Shown here: one piece after another, positions 27,785 through 37,670 of the stretch
How positions within the stretch are numbered: the first letter of the stretch is position 1
Layout of the letters: every line of letters begins with the position of its first letter
Source of the DNA: Curtobacterium ammoniigenes NBRC 101786
GTDB lineage: Bacteria; Actinomycetota; Actinomycetes; Actinomycetales; Microbacteriaceae
Length of the DNA: 64,000 nt
Direction of reading: 5' to 3'
NCBI RefSeq assembly: GCF_001571045.1
Contig: NZ_BCSV01000001.1
Span: forward strand, 558,001-622,000
Notes under the pieces: generated by a model
The model's input: only the letters and a program-made list of their open reading frames with translations
Database searches by the model: none
Told to the model about the DNA's origin: nothing
Made by a program: the position numbers and the translations under genes

Positions 27785-30634
27785 ATGCAGCCCCGAGTCA
27801 CCGCGATCCTCGTCTGCGCCAACGGCGCCGACTTCATCGACCGAACGCTGGACGCGCTCGCCGGTCAGACTCGTCCGCCCGAAAACCTCGCCGTCGTCGA
27901 CGTGGGCTCGACGGACGGCTCCACCGACGGGCTCGAATTCGGAGGCTCGGCGACCGTCGTCCGCATACCCCGCGGTCGCTCCTTCGGGGACGCGATCACC
28001 CAGGGGGAGCGTGCCTCCAGTGACGTTGCACTCGGTGACGCCGATGCGGGCGTCGACGAGTGGCTGTGGCTGATCGGGCACGACAACGCACCAGCCCCCG
28101 GCGCGCTCGAGGCGCTGCTCCGCGCCGTGGAGATCGCGCCGTCCGTCGCCGTGGCCGGGCCGAAGCTGATGGCCATCGACGATCCGTTCCGGATCGCCGA
28201 GTTCGGCGAGAGCATGACGCGGCTCGGGCGCTCGGTCGCGCTCGTGCACGACGAACTCGACCAGGGGCAGCACGACAGCCACACGGATGTGCTCGCCGTC
28301 GGTGCGGCCGGCATGCTCGTGCGACGGTCGGTGTGGATCGCGCTCGGCGGCTTCGATCCGGCGCTCCCGAGTGTCGACGCGGCCCTGGACTTCTGCGTTC
28401 GCGTTCGGCTCGCCGGCCACCGGGTCACCGTGGTGCCCTCCGCGCGGGTCGCGACCGCAGGCGCCATCGAGGACTTCGGGCGCGCCTCCAGACTGAGCGA
28501 CGGGCGTCGTGCGCGCATTCATCGGCAAGCCCAGTTGCACCGCCGCATGACCTATGCCCCTGCGGCGGCGCTCTGGATCCACTGGCTGTCGCTGGTGCCG
28601 CTCGCGATCGCCCGAGCGCTCGGGCACCTCGTCGGAAAGCACCCCTCGGCGGTCGGCAGCGAGCTCGGCGCGGCGTTCGCGGTCGCATTCTCTGCGCGGC
28701 CCCGACGCTCGCGCGCGGCGCTCGCGAAGACCCGCCGTGTCTCATGGACCGCGATCGAGCCGCTCCGCGTGCAATGGCGGAGCGTGCGAGAACGCCGCAT
28801 CACCTCACGTGACGTCGAGATCGCGCAGGTCGAGGACGCGGCGGTCGCTCGGGCCTCGTTCTTCGGCGACGGCGGCATGTGGGTCGTCCTCGGGGCCGCG
28901 CTCGTCAGCGCGGTGGCACTCTTCGGGCTCTTCGGGTCGCCTGCGCTGACCGGAGGCGGCCTCCTCCCGCTGTCCGACGATGTCGGTCAGCTCTGGCGGA
29001 ACGTCGGATACGGCTGGCATGCGGTCGGGACCGGCTTCACCGGTCCGTCGGACCCGTTCACGGCGGTGCTCGCCGTCCTCGGGTCGATCACGTTCTGGTC
29101 GCCGTCGACGGCGATCGTGCTGGTGATGCTGCTCGCCCTCCCGCTCGCTGCCACGAGCGCCTGGTTCGCGATCCGCCAGGTCACGACGCGACGCTGGGTC
29201 CCGGCGGTCGGTGCCGCGATCTACGCCATCGCGCCGACCCTCGTCGCGTCGGTCATGACCGGGCATCTCGGAGCGGTGCTCGTCCATGTCGCACTGCCGT
29301 GGTTTCTGCTGCTGCTGCGAACCGCCCACCGCTCGTGGGCATCGTCGGCGGGTGCAGCGCTGCTCTTCGCGCTGATCGTCGCCGCCTCGCCGTCCCTGGT
29401 GCCGGTCATGCTGATCATCTGGCTCGCAGCGGTCGCGTTCGGCGCCCGGCACTGGGTGCGCAGGATCGCGATCCCGGTGCCCGCGGCGGTGCTCTTTCTG
29501 CCGCTGGTCCTCGCGCAGATCGCTCGCGGCACGCCCCTTGCGATCGCCGCCGATCCTGGCGTCCCCGTCGCCGACGCGCGGCCGAACGCGCTGCAGCTCG
29601 CGATGGGCGCGCCGATCGGCGGCGCGAACGGCTGGGCCGCCGTCGTGGGCGGATCGCCCGTGATCACATCGGTGGTCACGCTCGCTGCCGGACTCGTTCT
29701 GCTTCCGATCCTGCTCACCGCGCTCGGCGCGCTCCTCGGACACCGCTGGATCGTGGCGTGCGGCTCCATCGTGCTCGCGCTCCTCGGCTACGCGACGGCG
29801 GTCGCTGCGACCCATGTCGGTGTCGCCAGCGTCGGCTCCGCATCGACCACGCTCTGGCCCGGTGGGGGACTCAGCGTCATGGCGATCGGCGTGGTGCTCG
29901 CGGCGGCGATCGGGCTCGACACCCTGCCCAGGCTCGCGCCGGGCCTTGCAATCCTCGCCTCGGTGCTGAGCTTCGCCGCGGTCGCGCCCGCGCTGGCCGG
30001 CATGTACCTCGGCACGGCTGCGCTGACACCGACCACCGGTCGTGTCATCAGCGCATACGTCAACGCGCAAGCGCAGACAGACCCCGGCATCGGGACGCTC
30101 GTGCTCCTCCCGCAACCGGACGGGTCGCTCGCTGCGACGCTCGAGCGCGGTGCCGGTCCGGCGCTCGACGACCAAGCGACCTGGACGTCGACCGCTCCGA
30201 CGCTCAGCGCCTCGGCGCATCGGATCAGCGTCCTCGCGGCGAACCTCGCGAGCCGGAGCGGTTTCGATCCGCGATCCGACCTCCGGCAGCTCGGCGTGCG
30301 GTTCGTGCTGCTCCAGAACGGCGTGCAACAGCCGGGGAGCGAGACCGTTCAGGCTCGGGCCGCCGCATCGATCGGACAGAACGCGCTGTTCACGAGCGTC
30401 GGCACCACCGCGACGGGCGTGCTCTACAGCTACGGTGGCGCAATCGATCATCGGGCCGGTGCCACCGCGGCGTCACGATCGCTGCACGCACTGACCCTGC
30501 TGGTGTTCGCGGTCGTGTTCGGGGCGACGGCGCTCCTCGCGATCCCGACCGCACCGCGGCGCCGGCATCCGGTCGGCGAGCGGCTCGAGGTCGAGGAACC
30601 CGCGACCACCTTCGACGAGGAGCGGGACGAATGA
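27785..30634 (+). CDS. Large GT2-type glycosyltransferase with C-terminal polytopic membrane domain
   Basis: A 949-aa protein. Residues 1-260 form a GT2 fold: VTAILVCANGADFIDRTLDAL, VVDVGSTDGSTDG, LWLIGHDNAPAPGAL for the metal site, and a GGFDPALPSVDAALDFCVRVRLAGH late motif (shown in parts). From about residue 365 there are some 12 hydrophobic segments, and the last external domain (about 760-890) is followed by one more helix and an acidic tail. Proteins of this architecture sit next to whiB2 and DUF5719 across actinobacteria and are thought to act in envelope glycan assembly; the substrate is not known. Its TGA overlaps the next ATG (ATGA). Confidence 0.85.
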   Translation: MQPRVTAILVCANGADFIDRTLDALAGQTRPPENLAVVDVGSTDGSTDGLEFGGSATVVRIPRGRSFGDAITQGERASSDVALGDADAGVDEWLWLIGHDNAPAPGALEALLRAVEIAPSVAVAGPKLMAIDDPFRIAEFGESMTRLGRSVALVHDELDQGQHDSHTDVLAVGAAGMLVRRSVWIALGGFDPALPSVDAALDFCVRVRLAGHRVTVVPSARVATAGAIEDFGRASRLSDGRRARIHRQAQLHRRMTYAPAAALWIHWLSLVPLAIARALGHLVGKHPSAVGSELGAAFAVAFSARPRRSRAALAKTRRVSWTAIEPLRVQWRSVRERRITSRDVEIAQVEDAAVARASFFGDGGMWVVLGAALVSAVALFGLFGSPALTGGGLLPLSDDVGQLWRNVGYGWHAVGTGFTGPSDPFTAVLAVLGSITFWSPSTAIVLVMLLALPLAATSAWFAIRQVTTRRWVPAVGAAIYAIAPTLVASVMTGHLGAVLVHVALPWFLLLLRTAHRSWASSAGAALLFALIVAASPSLVPVMLIIWLAAVAFGARHWVRRIAIPVPAAVLFLPLVLAQIARGTPLAIAADPGVPVADARPNALQLAMGAPIGGANGWAAVVGGSPVITSVVTLAAGLVLLPILLTALGALLGHRWIVACGSIVLALLGYATAVAATHVGVASVGSASTTLWPGGGLSVMAIGVVLAAAIGLDTLPRLAPGLAILASVLSFAAVAPALAGMYLGTAALTPTTGRVISAYVNAQAQTDPGIGTLVLLPQPDGSLAATLERGAGPALDDQATWTSTAPTLSASAHRISVLAANLASRSGFDPRSDLRQLGVRFVLLQNGVQQPGSETVQARAAASIGQNALFTSVGTTATGVLYSYGGAIDHRAGATAASRSLHALTLLVFAVVFGATALLAIPTAPRRRHPVGERLEVEEPATTFDEERDE

Positions 30635-32070
30635 GCACCACATCGCGACGTCCGGTGTCGGAACGCGTACGACGCCGGCGCCGCTGGGTCGGCCGCACGA
30701 GCGCGCTCGTCGTCGTCACCCTCATCGCTGCCGGGACCGTCTTCGCGGCGCGCGACCTGGCCGCGCCGACGGCAATCGGTCATCCGATCGGCGAGACCGT
30801 CGTTCCGGTGCCGGCGGATGCGGAGCGCGTGTGTGCCGGCTCGGTGCTGCAGCTCTCGAATGCGAGCGGTCAGAACGCCACGACGGCGACCGCACTCGGC
30901 ACGGAGACGGTGAGCGCCGCCGGCTCCGACGGCACCGTCCATCGCGGAACGATCGACGCCGGGCCCAACGGCGGGAGCGGTGCCACGACCATTACCGCTC
31001 CCGCCGGTACGACCACGCCCTCAGTCGCCGGAAGCGGCATCCAGGACATCGAGCAGTCGGATCTCGCCGGACTCGCCGCTGCAGCGTGCACCGATCCGGT
31101 GTCGTCGGCGTGGCTCGTCGGCGGCTCCACCGTGACCGGTCGGACGAGCATCATCACGCTGTCGAACCCGACGGCTGTGAACGCGACCGTCGACCTGTCG
31201 ATCTACGACGCCTCCGGGCCGGTGTCGGCACCGGGAACGAACGGCATCGTGGTGGCTCCGCACACGCAGAGCGTGGTGCCGCTGTCAGGATTCGTGAGTG
31301 GCGCCTCCGCGACCGTGGTCCATGTGACGACGACCGGCGGTCAGATCGTCGCGATGATGCAGGAGTCCGTGATTCGGACGCTCACCCCCGGTGGCGTCGA
31401 CATCATTCAGGGCAGTGCCGCGCCGGACACGACGCAGGTGATCCCGGGCGTTGTCGTGCGGAGCGCGCAGGCCGCTCAGAGCGGCTCGGACACCGCGGAC
31501 GCCGCTCCGATCGTCCGTGTCTACGTGCCGGGAGCCGTGCAGGCGAACCTGACGCTCTCGATCCAGAGCGGGGGCGGGGGCGGCACGACTGTGAACGCCA
31601 CGGCGGAGCCGGGCATCGTGACCGACATCCCGTTGTCGGACTTCCCAGATGGAACCTATTCGGTCTCGATCAGCGCTGACCGTCCGGTCGTCGCCGCAGC
31701 GCGCACGAGCACGGCGACCTCGGGAGGCCGCACCGATCTGGGATGGTTCGCCTCCGCTCCGGCGCTCACGGCGTCCGTGCTGACCGATGTCGTGAACGGC
31801 CCGGGCGCCACTCTGACGCTCGTCAATCCCACACGCCACGACGCGACGGTCCGACTCACATCGGACCAGGGGTCGCAGTCGGTGCTCGTCACAGCGGGAG
31901 CAACGGTCGATACCGCAGTTCCCCTTTCAACCGCGATGCGGATCACTGGCGCGATCGGCCTTCGCGCGAGCGTGTCCTACCAGGGCGGGAGCGGCATCGC
32001 GGGGTTCCCGATCGTCCCGGCGCTGCAAGCGTCGTCGCCGCTGACGGTCTTCCCGCAGGCCGCCGGCTGA
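30631..32070 (+). CDS. DUF5719 family membrane-anchored extracytoplasmic protein
   Basis: A 479-aa protein with a basic cytoplasmic start, one membrane anchor at about residues 24-42 (TSALVVVTLIAAGTVFAA) and a long Ser/Thr/Gly-rich beta-type external part with a single early Cys pair. The pattern of repeated LSNPT/LVNPT strands and the place after the GT2 membrane protein fit DUF5719. Function is unknown; tight coupling with the transferase (ATGA overlap) suggests they act together at the cell surface. The ATG at 30631 is fixed by that overlap. Confidence 0.85.
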   Translation: MSTTSRRPVSERVRRRRRWVGRTSALVVVTLIAAGTVFAARDLAAPTAIGHPIGETVVPVPADAERVCAGSVLQLSNASGQNATTATALGTETVSAAGSDGTVHRGTIDAGPNGGSGATTITAPAGTTTPSVAGSGIQDIEQSDLAGLAAAACTDPVSSAWLVGGSTVTGRTSIITLSNPTAVNATVDLSIYDASGPVSAPGTNGIVVAPHTQSVVPLSGFVSGASATVVHVTTTGGQIVAMMQESVIRTLTPGGVDIIQGSAAPDTTQVIPGVVVRSAQAAQSGSDTADAAPIVRVYVPGAVQANLTLSIQSGGGGGTTVNATAEPGIVTDIPLSDFPDGTYSVSISADRPVVAAARTSTATSGGRTDLGWFASAPALTASVLTDVVNGPGATLTLVNPTRHDATVRLTSDQGSQSVLVTAGATVDTAVPLSTAMRITGAIGLRASVSYQGGSGIAGFPIVPALQASSPLTVFPQAAG

Positions 32071-32106
32071 GCGCCCGTTTCCGCGGACCACCGAGTTTCC
32101 GCTGCC

Positions 32107-32178
32107 CAGCTCGGTTCCGCTCATCAGCTCGGTTCCGCTGATCAGCTCGTTTCCGCTGATCAGCTCGTTTCCGCTGCG
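32107..32178. repeat. 18-bp tandem repeat, four copies
   Basis: Four head-to-tail copies of an 18-bp unit of the form CAGCTCGKTTCCGCTSAT begin at 32107, 32125, 32143 and 32161; a degenerate partial copy precedes them. They fill the 123-bp gap between the DUF5719 stop and the convergent metallopeptidase-like gene. Confidence 0.85.
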
Positions 32179-32193
32179 CAGCGGGACGTCGCG

Positions 32194-32634
32194 TCAGAAG
32201 TGCCGATACCGGTCGGGCGCGAGGTCCCACGGATCTTTCCCGATGAGTTCCGCGACGGCGCGGAGCACCGACGTCTCGACGATGATCCGACGGTCGAGGT
32301 CGTCCTTCTCCGGGAGGCGCGTGACGCGTTCCACGGGAATCCGGTAGATGGTCACGCGCGGCGGCTGATGCTCCACGAGCCACCGGGGCATGACGGTCGG
32401 CTGCTCGGCGGTGGACGGCATGTCGGCGACCTGGAAGACGACGTTCGCGAGCTCGTCGGGCCATCGCTCCACGAGATAGTGCGCCGTGTCTGCGACGATC
32501 CGGTCGAAGAGTTCCGCGCGGGTGATGACCGGCGGGAGGTCGGGTCCAGTCACCGATGACCGCCCGCCTCGCCCATGCCGCGATCGCCCCCGTCCGCGAG
32601 CCACGGGCGTGACGAGGAGACGACGTCTGGCCAT
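32194..32634 (-). CDS. Metallopeptidase-like family protein (Rv3259 type)
   Basis: A 146-aa protein: a basic, Gly/Arg-rich leader of about 30 residues, then a compact domain with RAELFDRIVADTAHYLVERWP and a C-terminal block ETSVLRAVAELIGKDPWDL. Position between DUF5719 and DUF3499 and overall shape match the small zincin-like family that includes mycobacterial Rv3259. The HExxH motif expected for an active zinc protease is not present at the corresponding helix, so it is probably not a working peptidase. It is transcribed against its neighbours and is flanked on both sides by repeats. Family assignment is from context and memory. Confidence 0.65.
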   Translation of the reverse strand: MARRRLLVTPVARGRGRSRHGRGGRSSVTGPDLPPVITRAELFDRIVADTAHYLVERWPDELANVVFQVADMPSTAEQPTVMPRWLVEHQPPRVTIYRIPVERVTRLPEKDDLDRRIIVETSVLRAVAELIGKDPWDLAPDRYRHF

Positions 32635-32666
32635 TCCGGAATCCTACGCGGAACCGCTCGTGCCGT

Positions 32667-32767
32667 CGCTCGCGCGTCGGTCGTGTGCTTGCTCGTGCCG
32701 TGGTCATGTGGTCGTTCACGGGTCGCTCGTGTCGGCGCTCGCGCGTCGGTCGTGTGCTTGCTCGTGC
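32667..32767. repeat. 32-bp direct repeat, two copies
   Basis: An identical 32-bp sequence beginning CGCTCGCGCGTCGG occurs at 32667-32698 and 32736-32767, 69 bp apart, inside a run of degenerate GTCGCTCGTG-like units that continues to about 32815. It lies between the divergent metallopeptidase-like and DUF3499 genes. Confidence 0.8.
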
Positions 32768-32894
32768 GTCGCTCGTGCTGTCGCTCGCGCCGTCAGTCGG
32801 GTGGTCGCTCGTGCCGAAGTCGCACTGTGCCGAGCCGCCGACGGCACTGCTCCAGTCGGGGCGCTCCGGCGCGGGTCCGATAGGTTTGCCCGCG

Positions 32895-33110
32895 ATGGAT
32901 GTTCGGATCTGCAGCAAGGTCGCGTGCGGCGCGAGCGCTGCGGCGACGCTCACCTACGACTACGCGGACTCGATGGTGGTCGTGGGTCCGCTCTCGCTCC
33001 GCGTGGAGCCGCACGGCTACGACCTGTGTGCCCGGCATGCCGCGGTTCTTCGCGTGCCGAAGGGCTGGCAGATCGTCCGACGGACGCCGATTGCACGTGA
33101 CGAACGCTGA
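32895..33110 (+). CDS. DUF3499 family protein
   Basis: A 71-aa protein with the DUF3499 pattern: RICSKVACG at the N-terminus (Cys-x4-Cys), ATLTYDYADSMVVVGPLS, EPHGYDLCARHA (third Cys and a His) and a final PKGWQIVR. The Cys/His arrangement suggests a small zinc-binding module. The family is conserved in actinobacteria (Rv3258c in M. tuberculosis) beside whiB2 and envelope sugar genes, but its role is unknown. The ATG at 32895 gives the standard family length. In many relatives a phosphomannomutase gene follows; here a repeat region does. Confidence 0.88.
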   Translation: MDVRICSKVACGASAAATLTYDYADSMVVVGPLSLRVEPHGYDLCARHAAVLRVPKGWQIVRRTPIARDER

Positions 33111-33150
33111 CCTCCGTTCCGTCTGACGCGGAGCAACGGCCGTCGACATG

Positions 33151-33475
33151 CCGTGCGCGGGGCGCGGTAGAGCAGGACGTTGCGCTCAACACGCGCGCAA
33201 CGGCAGGAAGTTGATCTCCGGCGAGAACTGAGCGGCGCGCGAGAGCCCCAACCCCGGAGAGGGCGATGCGGTGCGCCGTCGGCGCTCGATCTATTGACGG
33301 CCGAGTGGTGCGCCGATGGCGCGCCTCCTTTTTGCCGTTCGGCGGTGCGCCATTGGGCGCGCCGCGGTTCACGGGGTGCCGACACTCCGTGCGCGGGGCG
33401 CGGTAGAGCAGGACGTTGCGCTCAACACGCGCGCAACCGCAAGAACTTGACCTCCTGCGAAAACTGAGCGGCGCG
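33151..33475. repeat. 89-bp dispersed repeat, two copies, each with a hairpin
   Basis: Copies at 33151-33239 and 33387-33475, same orientation, offset 236 bp, nearly identical. Each contains a perfect stem GTTGCGC / GCGCAAC around a 9-nt loop (33179-33201 and 33415-33437). Differences between copies fall mainly next to the stem (for example GGCAGG versus CGCAAG), not in it. Confidence 0.85.
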
Positions 33476-33623
33476 TCCCGCGCTCGCCCCCGACGCTGAG
33501 CCGCGCCTCCCGCGCTCGCCCCCGTTGCTGAGCGGCGCGTCCCGCGCTCGCCCTCGACGCTGAGCCGCGCGTCTCGCGCTCGCCCCCGGTGTTGATCGGC
33601 GATTCCCGCGCAGCCACTCCACC
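33464..33623. repeat. 32-bp tandem repeat, four full copies plus a degenerate fifth
   Basis: Units starting CTGAGCSGCGCGTCCCGCGC begin at 33464, 33496, 33528 and 33560; a decayed copy starts at 33592. The first unit is the right end of the second 89-bp repeat, so the tandem array looks like an expansion of that element's end. Confidence 0.85.
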
Positions 33624-33684
33624 GCGCGGCGCCGCGCACGGGGAGGGTCGTCCCACGTCGGTGGGGGATGCGAGACTGGTGCTC

Positions 33685-35160
<1,476 letters not shown>

Positions 35161-35174
35161 ACCCACCGCCAGTC

Positions 35175-35204
35175 GTCCGCGGCGCGCTCCTCGGCGCCGC
35201 GGAC
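35175..35204 (+). terminator. Hairpin terminator after ahcY
   Basis: A perfect 11-bp stem, GTCCGCGGCGC (35175-35185) with GCGCCGCGGAC (35194-35204), starts 15 nt after the ahcY stop and separates it from mtrA. Confidence 0.7.
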
Positions 35205-35298
35205 CGATCCGGCTATCGTGGTCGAGCGGGTGACCAGGTGTGACTCGCAGCACGTTCCCGCCGACAGGCGAACCGGCACGACGAAAGCCAGCAACGAT

Positions 35299-35976
35299 AT
35301 GACTCCGCGCATCCTCGTGGTCGATGACGACCAGGCGCTCGCTGAAATGATCGGCATCGTTCTCCGGAGCGAAGGCTTCGAGCCGGAATTCAGCGCGGAC
35401 GGGTCGCACGCGCTCGACGCCTTCGCGAGCTTCCACCCGGATCTGGTGCTGCTCGACGTCATGCTCCCGGGGCTCGACGGCATCGAAGTCTGCCGTCGCA
35501 TCCGCGCCGACTCGGGGACCCCGATCATCATGCTGACCGCGCGCGGCGACACCACCGATGTCGTCTCGGGGTTGGAGAGCGGCGCCGACGACTACGTGGT
35601 GAAGCCGTTCAACCCGAAGGAGCTCATCGCCCGCATCCGGACCCGGCTCCGCCCGGCCGCGACGGACTCCTCCGTGCTCACGGTTGGCGACCTCACGGTC
35701 GATGTCCCCGGACACGAGGTCCGGCGTGGCGACCAGACGATCGCCCTGACGCCGCTCGAGTTCGACCTGTTGCGCGCGCTCGCCGAGAAGCCAAGCCAGG
35801 TCTTCACCCGGGAGATGCTGCTCGAGCAAGTCTGGGGCTACCACTACAAGGCCGACACGCGCCTCGTCAACGTTCACGTGCAGCGCCTCCGCGCAAAGGT
35901 CGAGCACGACCCGGACAACCCGCGCATCGTGACCACGGTGCGCGGTGTCGGATACCGGGCTGGGGCGCAGGCCTGA
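35299..35976 (+). CDS. mtrA: Two-component response regulator MtrA
   Basis: OmpR-family regulator of 225 aa. The receiver has the acidic triad at Asp9-Asp11, phospho-acceptor Asp53 in LLDVMLPGLDG, the conserved Thr in MLTARG and Lys102 in VKPF. The winged-helix domain has LTPLEFDLLRALAEKP and the end RGVGYRAG. MtrA controls cell division, wall hydrolases and replication-linked genes in actinobacteria. The ATG at 35299 gives the family length; the ORF is open further upstream but that part falls in the promoter region. mtrB starts 2 nt after the stop. Confidence 0.97.
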   Translation: MTPRILVVDDDQALAEMIGIVLRSEGFEPEFSADGSHALDAFASFHPDLVLLDVMLPGLDGIEVCRRIRADSGTPIIMLTARGDTTDVVSGLESGADDYVVKPFNPKELIARIRTRLRPAATDSSVLTVGDLTVDVPGHEVRRGDQTIALTPLEFDLLRALAEKPSQVFTREMLLEQVWGYHYKADTRLVNVHVQRLRAKVEHDPDNPRIVTTVRGVGYRAGAQA

Positions 35977-35978
35977 CC

Positions 35979-37670
35979 ATGCCGCTGCCGCCCGTCGGCG
36001 CCGCCCGACCGTCATCGTCGATGACGGTGCGCGAGGTGTGGATGCGTGCGTCGCGGACAACTCGACGCGTTCTGCGGTCGATCGCATTCCTGTGGCGGCG
36101 CTCGCTCATGTTCCGCGCCGTCGCGATCACGGTGATCACCTCGGGCCTTGCGGTGTCGGTCATCGGGGTCGCGGTGATGGCGAGCATCTCGAGCAATGTG
36201 TACGGGCAGCGTCGCGATCAGATCCAATCGGAGTCCGAACGCGCGACCGTCGTCGCGCAGAACATCTTCGACGCCGCGACCGCTGCCGAGGACAACAATC
36301 AAGCCCAGCTCGAAACGCTCCAGAACGAGGCGCAGCAGGCCATCCTCTCGACGACGACGAGTCCGGGCGGCACCATGCTCGCGATCCTCCGGACACCCGG
36401 GCAGTCGACTGCTCAAACGCTGCAGAACATCGCCACGCCGAACTTTCCCGACGCGGTCATCACGCCCGCGATGCGCAGCGCTGTCGCGAAGAACAGCGGC
36501 CATCTCAGCCTCCAGCCCGTCGCGCTCGATGACAGCGGCAAACGTGAGCCGGGGCTCGCAGTCGGGTCGACCCTCCAGATACCGAGCGCTGGCCAGTACG
36601 AGCTGTATCTCGTGTACGACTTGAGCGACGCCCAGAAGACGCTCGATTTCGTCTCGCAGACGCTGACCGTCGGGGGAGTCGCCCTCATCGTGCTCATCGC
36701 GCTCGTGACCTCGCTCGTCGTGCGACTCGTGGTCGTTCCCGTCCGCGCCGCAGCCGAGACGAGCCGGAAGATCGCTGCCGGCCGACTCGAGGAGCGCATC
36801 CCCGTCCGCGGAGAGGACGATCTCGCCATCCTCGCAACGAACTTCAACGACATGGCCGACGTCATGGGTCGGCAGATCACCCAGCTCGCCGAGCTGTCGC
36901 GCCTGCAGCAGCGATTCGTGTCCGACGTGTCCCACGAGCTCCGGACGCCCTTGACCACGATCAGACTCGCCGGCGACGTCATCTACGACGCGCGCCACGC
37001 ATTCGAGCCCTCGATCGCGCGCTCCGCGGAACTCCTGCACGCGCAGATCGAACGCTTCGAACTGCTGCTCGCAGACCTGCTCGAGATCTCGCGATATGAC
37101 GCACGCGCCGTCGCGCTCGAAACGGAGGCTGTGGTCCCCGCCGCGCTCGCCGCGGACCTCGTGGACGAATACCGGCCCCTCGCCCAGCGTGCCGGCAGCC
37201 TGCTTGAACTTGCAACGCCTGGTGGTCACGTGGAGATGCAGCTCGACGGCCGACGGATTCGCCGGATCCTCCGCAACCTCGTCGGCAACGCGATCGAGCA
37301 TGGAGAGGGGCGACCGGTGCAGGTCGTCGTCGACAGCGACCCGGACACCGTGGCGATCGCCGTGCGCGATCACGGCGTCGGCATGCCGCCCGAGGACGTC
37401 GAGCGCGTCTTCGATCGTTTCTGGCGCGCCGATCCGAGCCGGAAGCGAACGATCGGCGGCACGGGTCTCGGCCTGGCGATCAGTCTCGAGGACGCGCACC
37501 TGCACAAAGGCACCATCGGAGTGTGGTCCCGAAAAGGCGAGGGGTCGGTGTTCGTGCTGACCCTGCCGCGACACGGCGGTGTGCCCGAGACGGTTTCCGC
37601 CATTCCGCTGCCCGCGCCGGGCGAGCCGCTCGAGGGCCCGAACCTCGCGATTCTCGGGGGGCGACGATGA
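35979..37670 (+). CDS. mtrB: Two-component sensor histidine kinase MtrB
   Basis: Membrane kinase of 563 aa that phosphorylates MtrA. Two membrane helices (about 43-70 and 231-252) bracket an extracytoplasmic sensor domain of some 160 residues. A HAMP domain follows (RLVVVPVRAAAETSRKIAAG). The dimerisation box FVSDVSHELRTPL carries His319. The ATPase domain has NLVGNAIEHG (N box), DHGVGMPPEDV (G1), FDRFWRAD (F box) and GGTGLGLAI (G2). The TGA overlaps the ATG of lpqB, forming the classical mtrA-mtrB-lpqB operon. Confidence 0.97.
   Translation: MPLPPVGAARPSSSMTVREVWMRASRTTRRVLRSIAFLWRRSLMFRAVAITVITSGLAVSVIGVAVMASISSNVYGQRRDQIQSESERATVVAQNIFDAATAAEDNNQAQLETLQNEAQQAILSTTTSPGGTMLAILRTPGQSTAQTLQNIATPNFPDAVITPAMRSAVAKNSGHLSLQPVALDDSGKREPGLAVGSTLQIPSAGQYELYLVYDLSDAQKTLDFVSQTLTVGGVALIVLIALVTSLVVRLVVVPVRAAAETSRKIAAGRLEERIPVRGEDDLAILATNFNDMADVMGRQITQLAELSRLQQRFVSDVSHELRTPLTTIRLAGDVIYDARHAFEPSIARSAELLHAQIERFELLLADLLEISRYDARAVALETEAVVPAALAADLVDEYRPLAQRAGSLLELATPGGHVEMQLDGRRIRRILRNLVGNAIEHGEGRPVQVVVDSDPDTVAIAVRDHGVGMPPEDVERVFDRFWRADPSRKRTIGGTGLGLAISLEDAHLHKGTIGVWSRKGEGSVFVLTLPRHGGVPETVSAIPLPAPGEPLEGPNLAILGGRR

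Larger units (their letters stand above)
33111..33684. other. Repeat-filled 574-bp intergenic region
   Basis: No convincing gene is found between DUF3499 and ahcY. Minus-strand frames here are open only because they run through the repeats (listed separately). The ahcY promoter must lie in the last part, but I see no clear -35/-10 pair. Confidence 0.7.

Noticed and set aside
32107-33623. Tandem repeats considered as a CRISPR array
   Set aside because: Units are directly adjacent with no unique spacers, and no cas genes are in the window.
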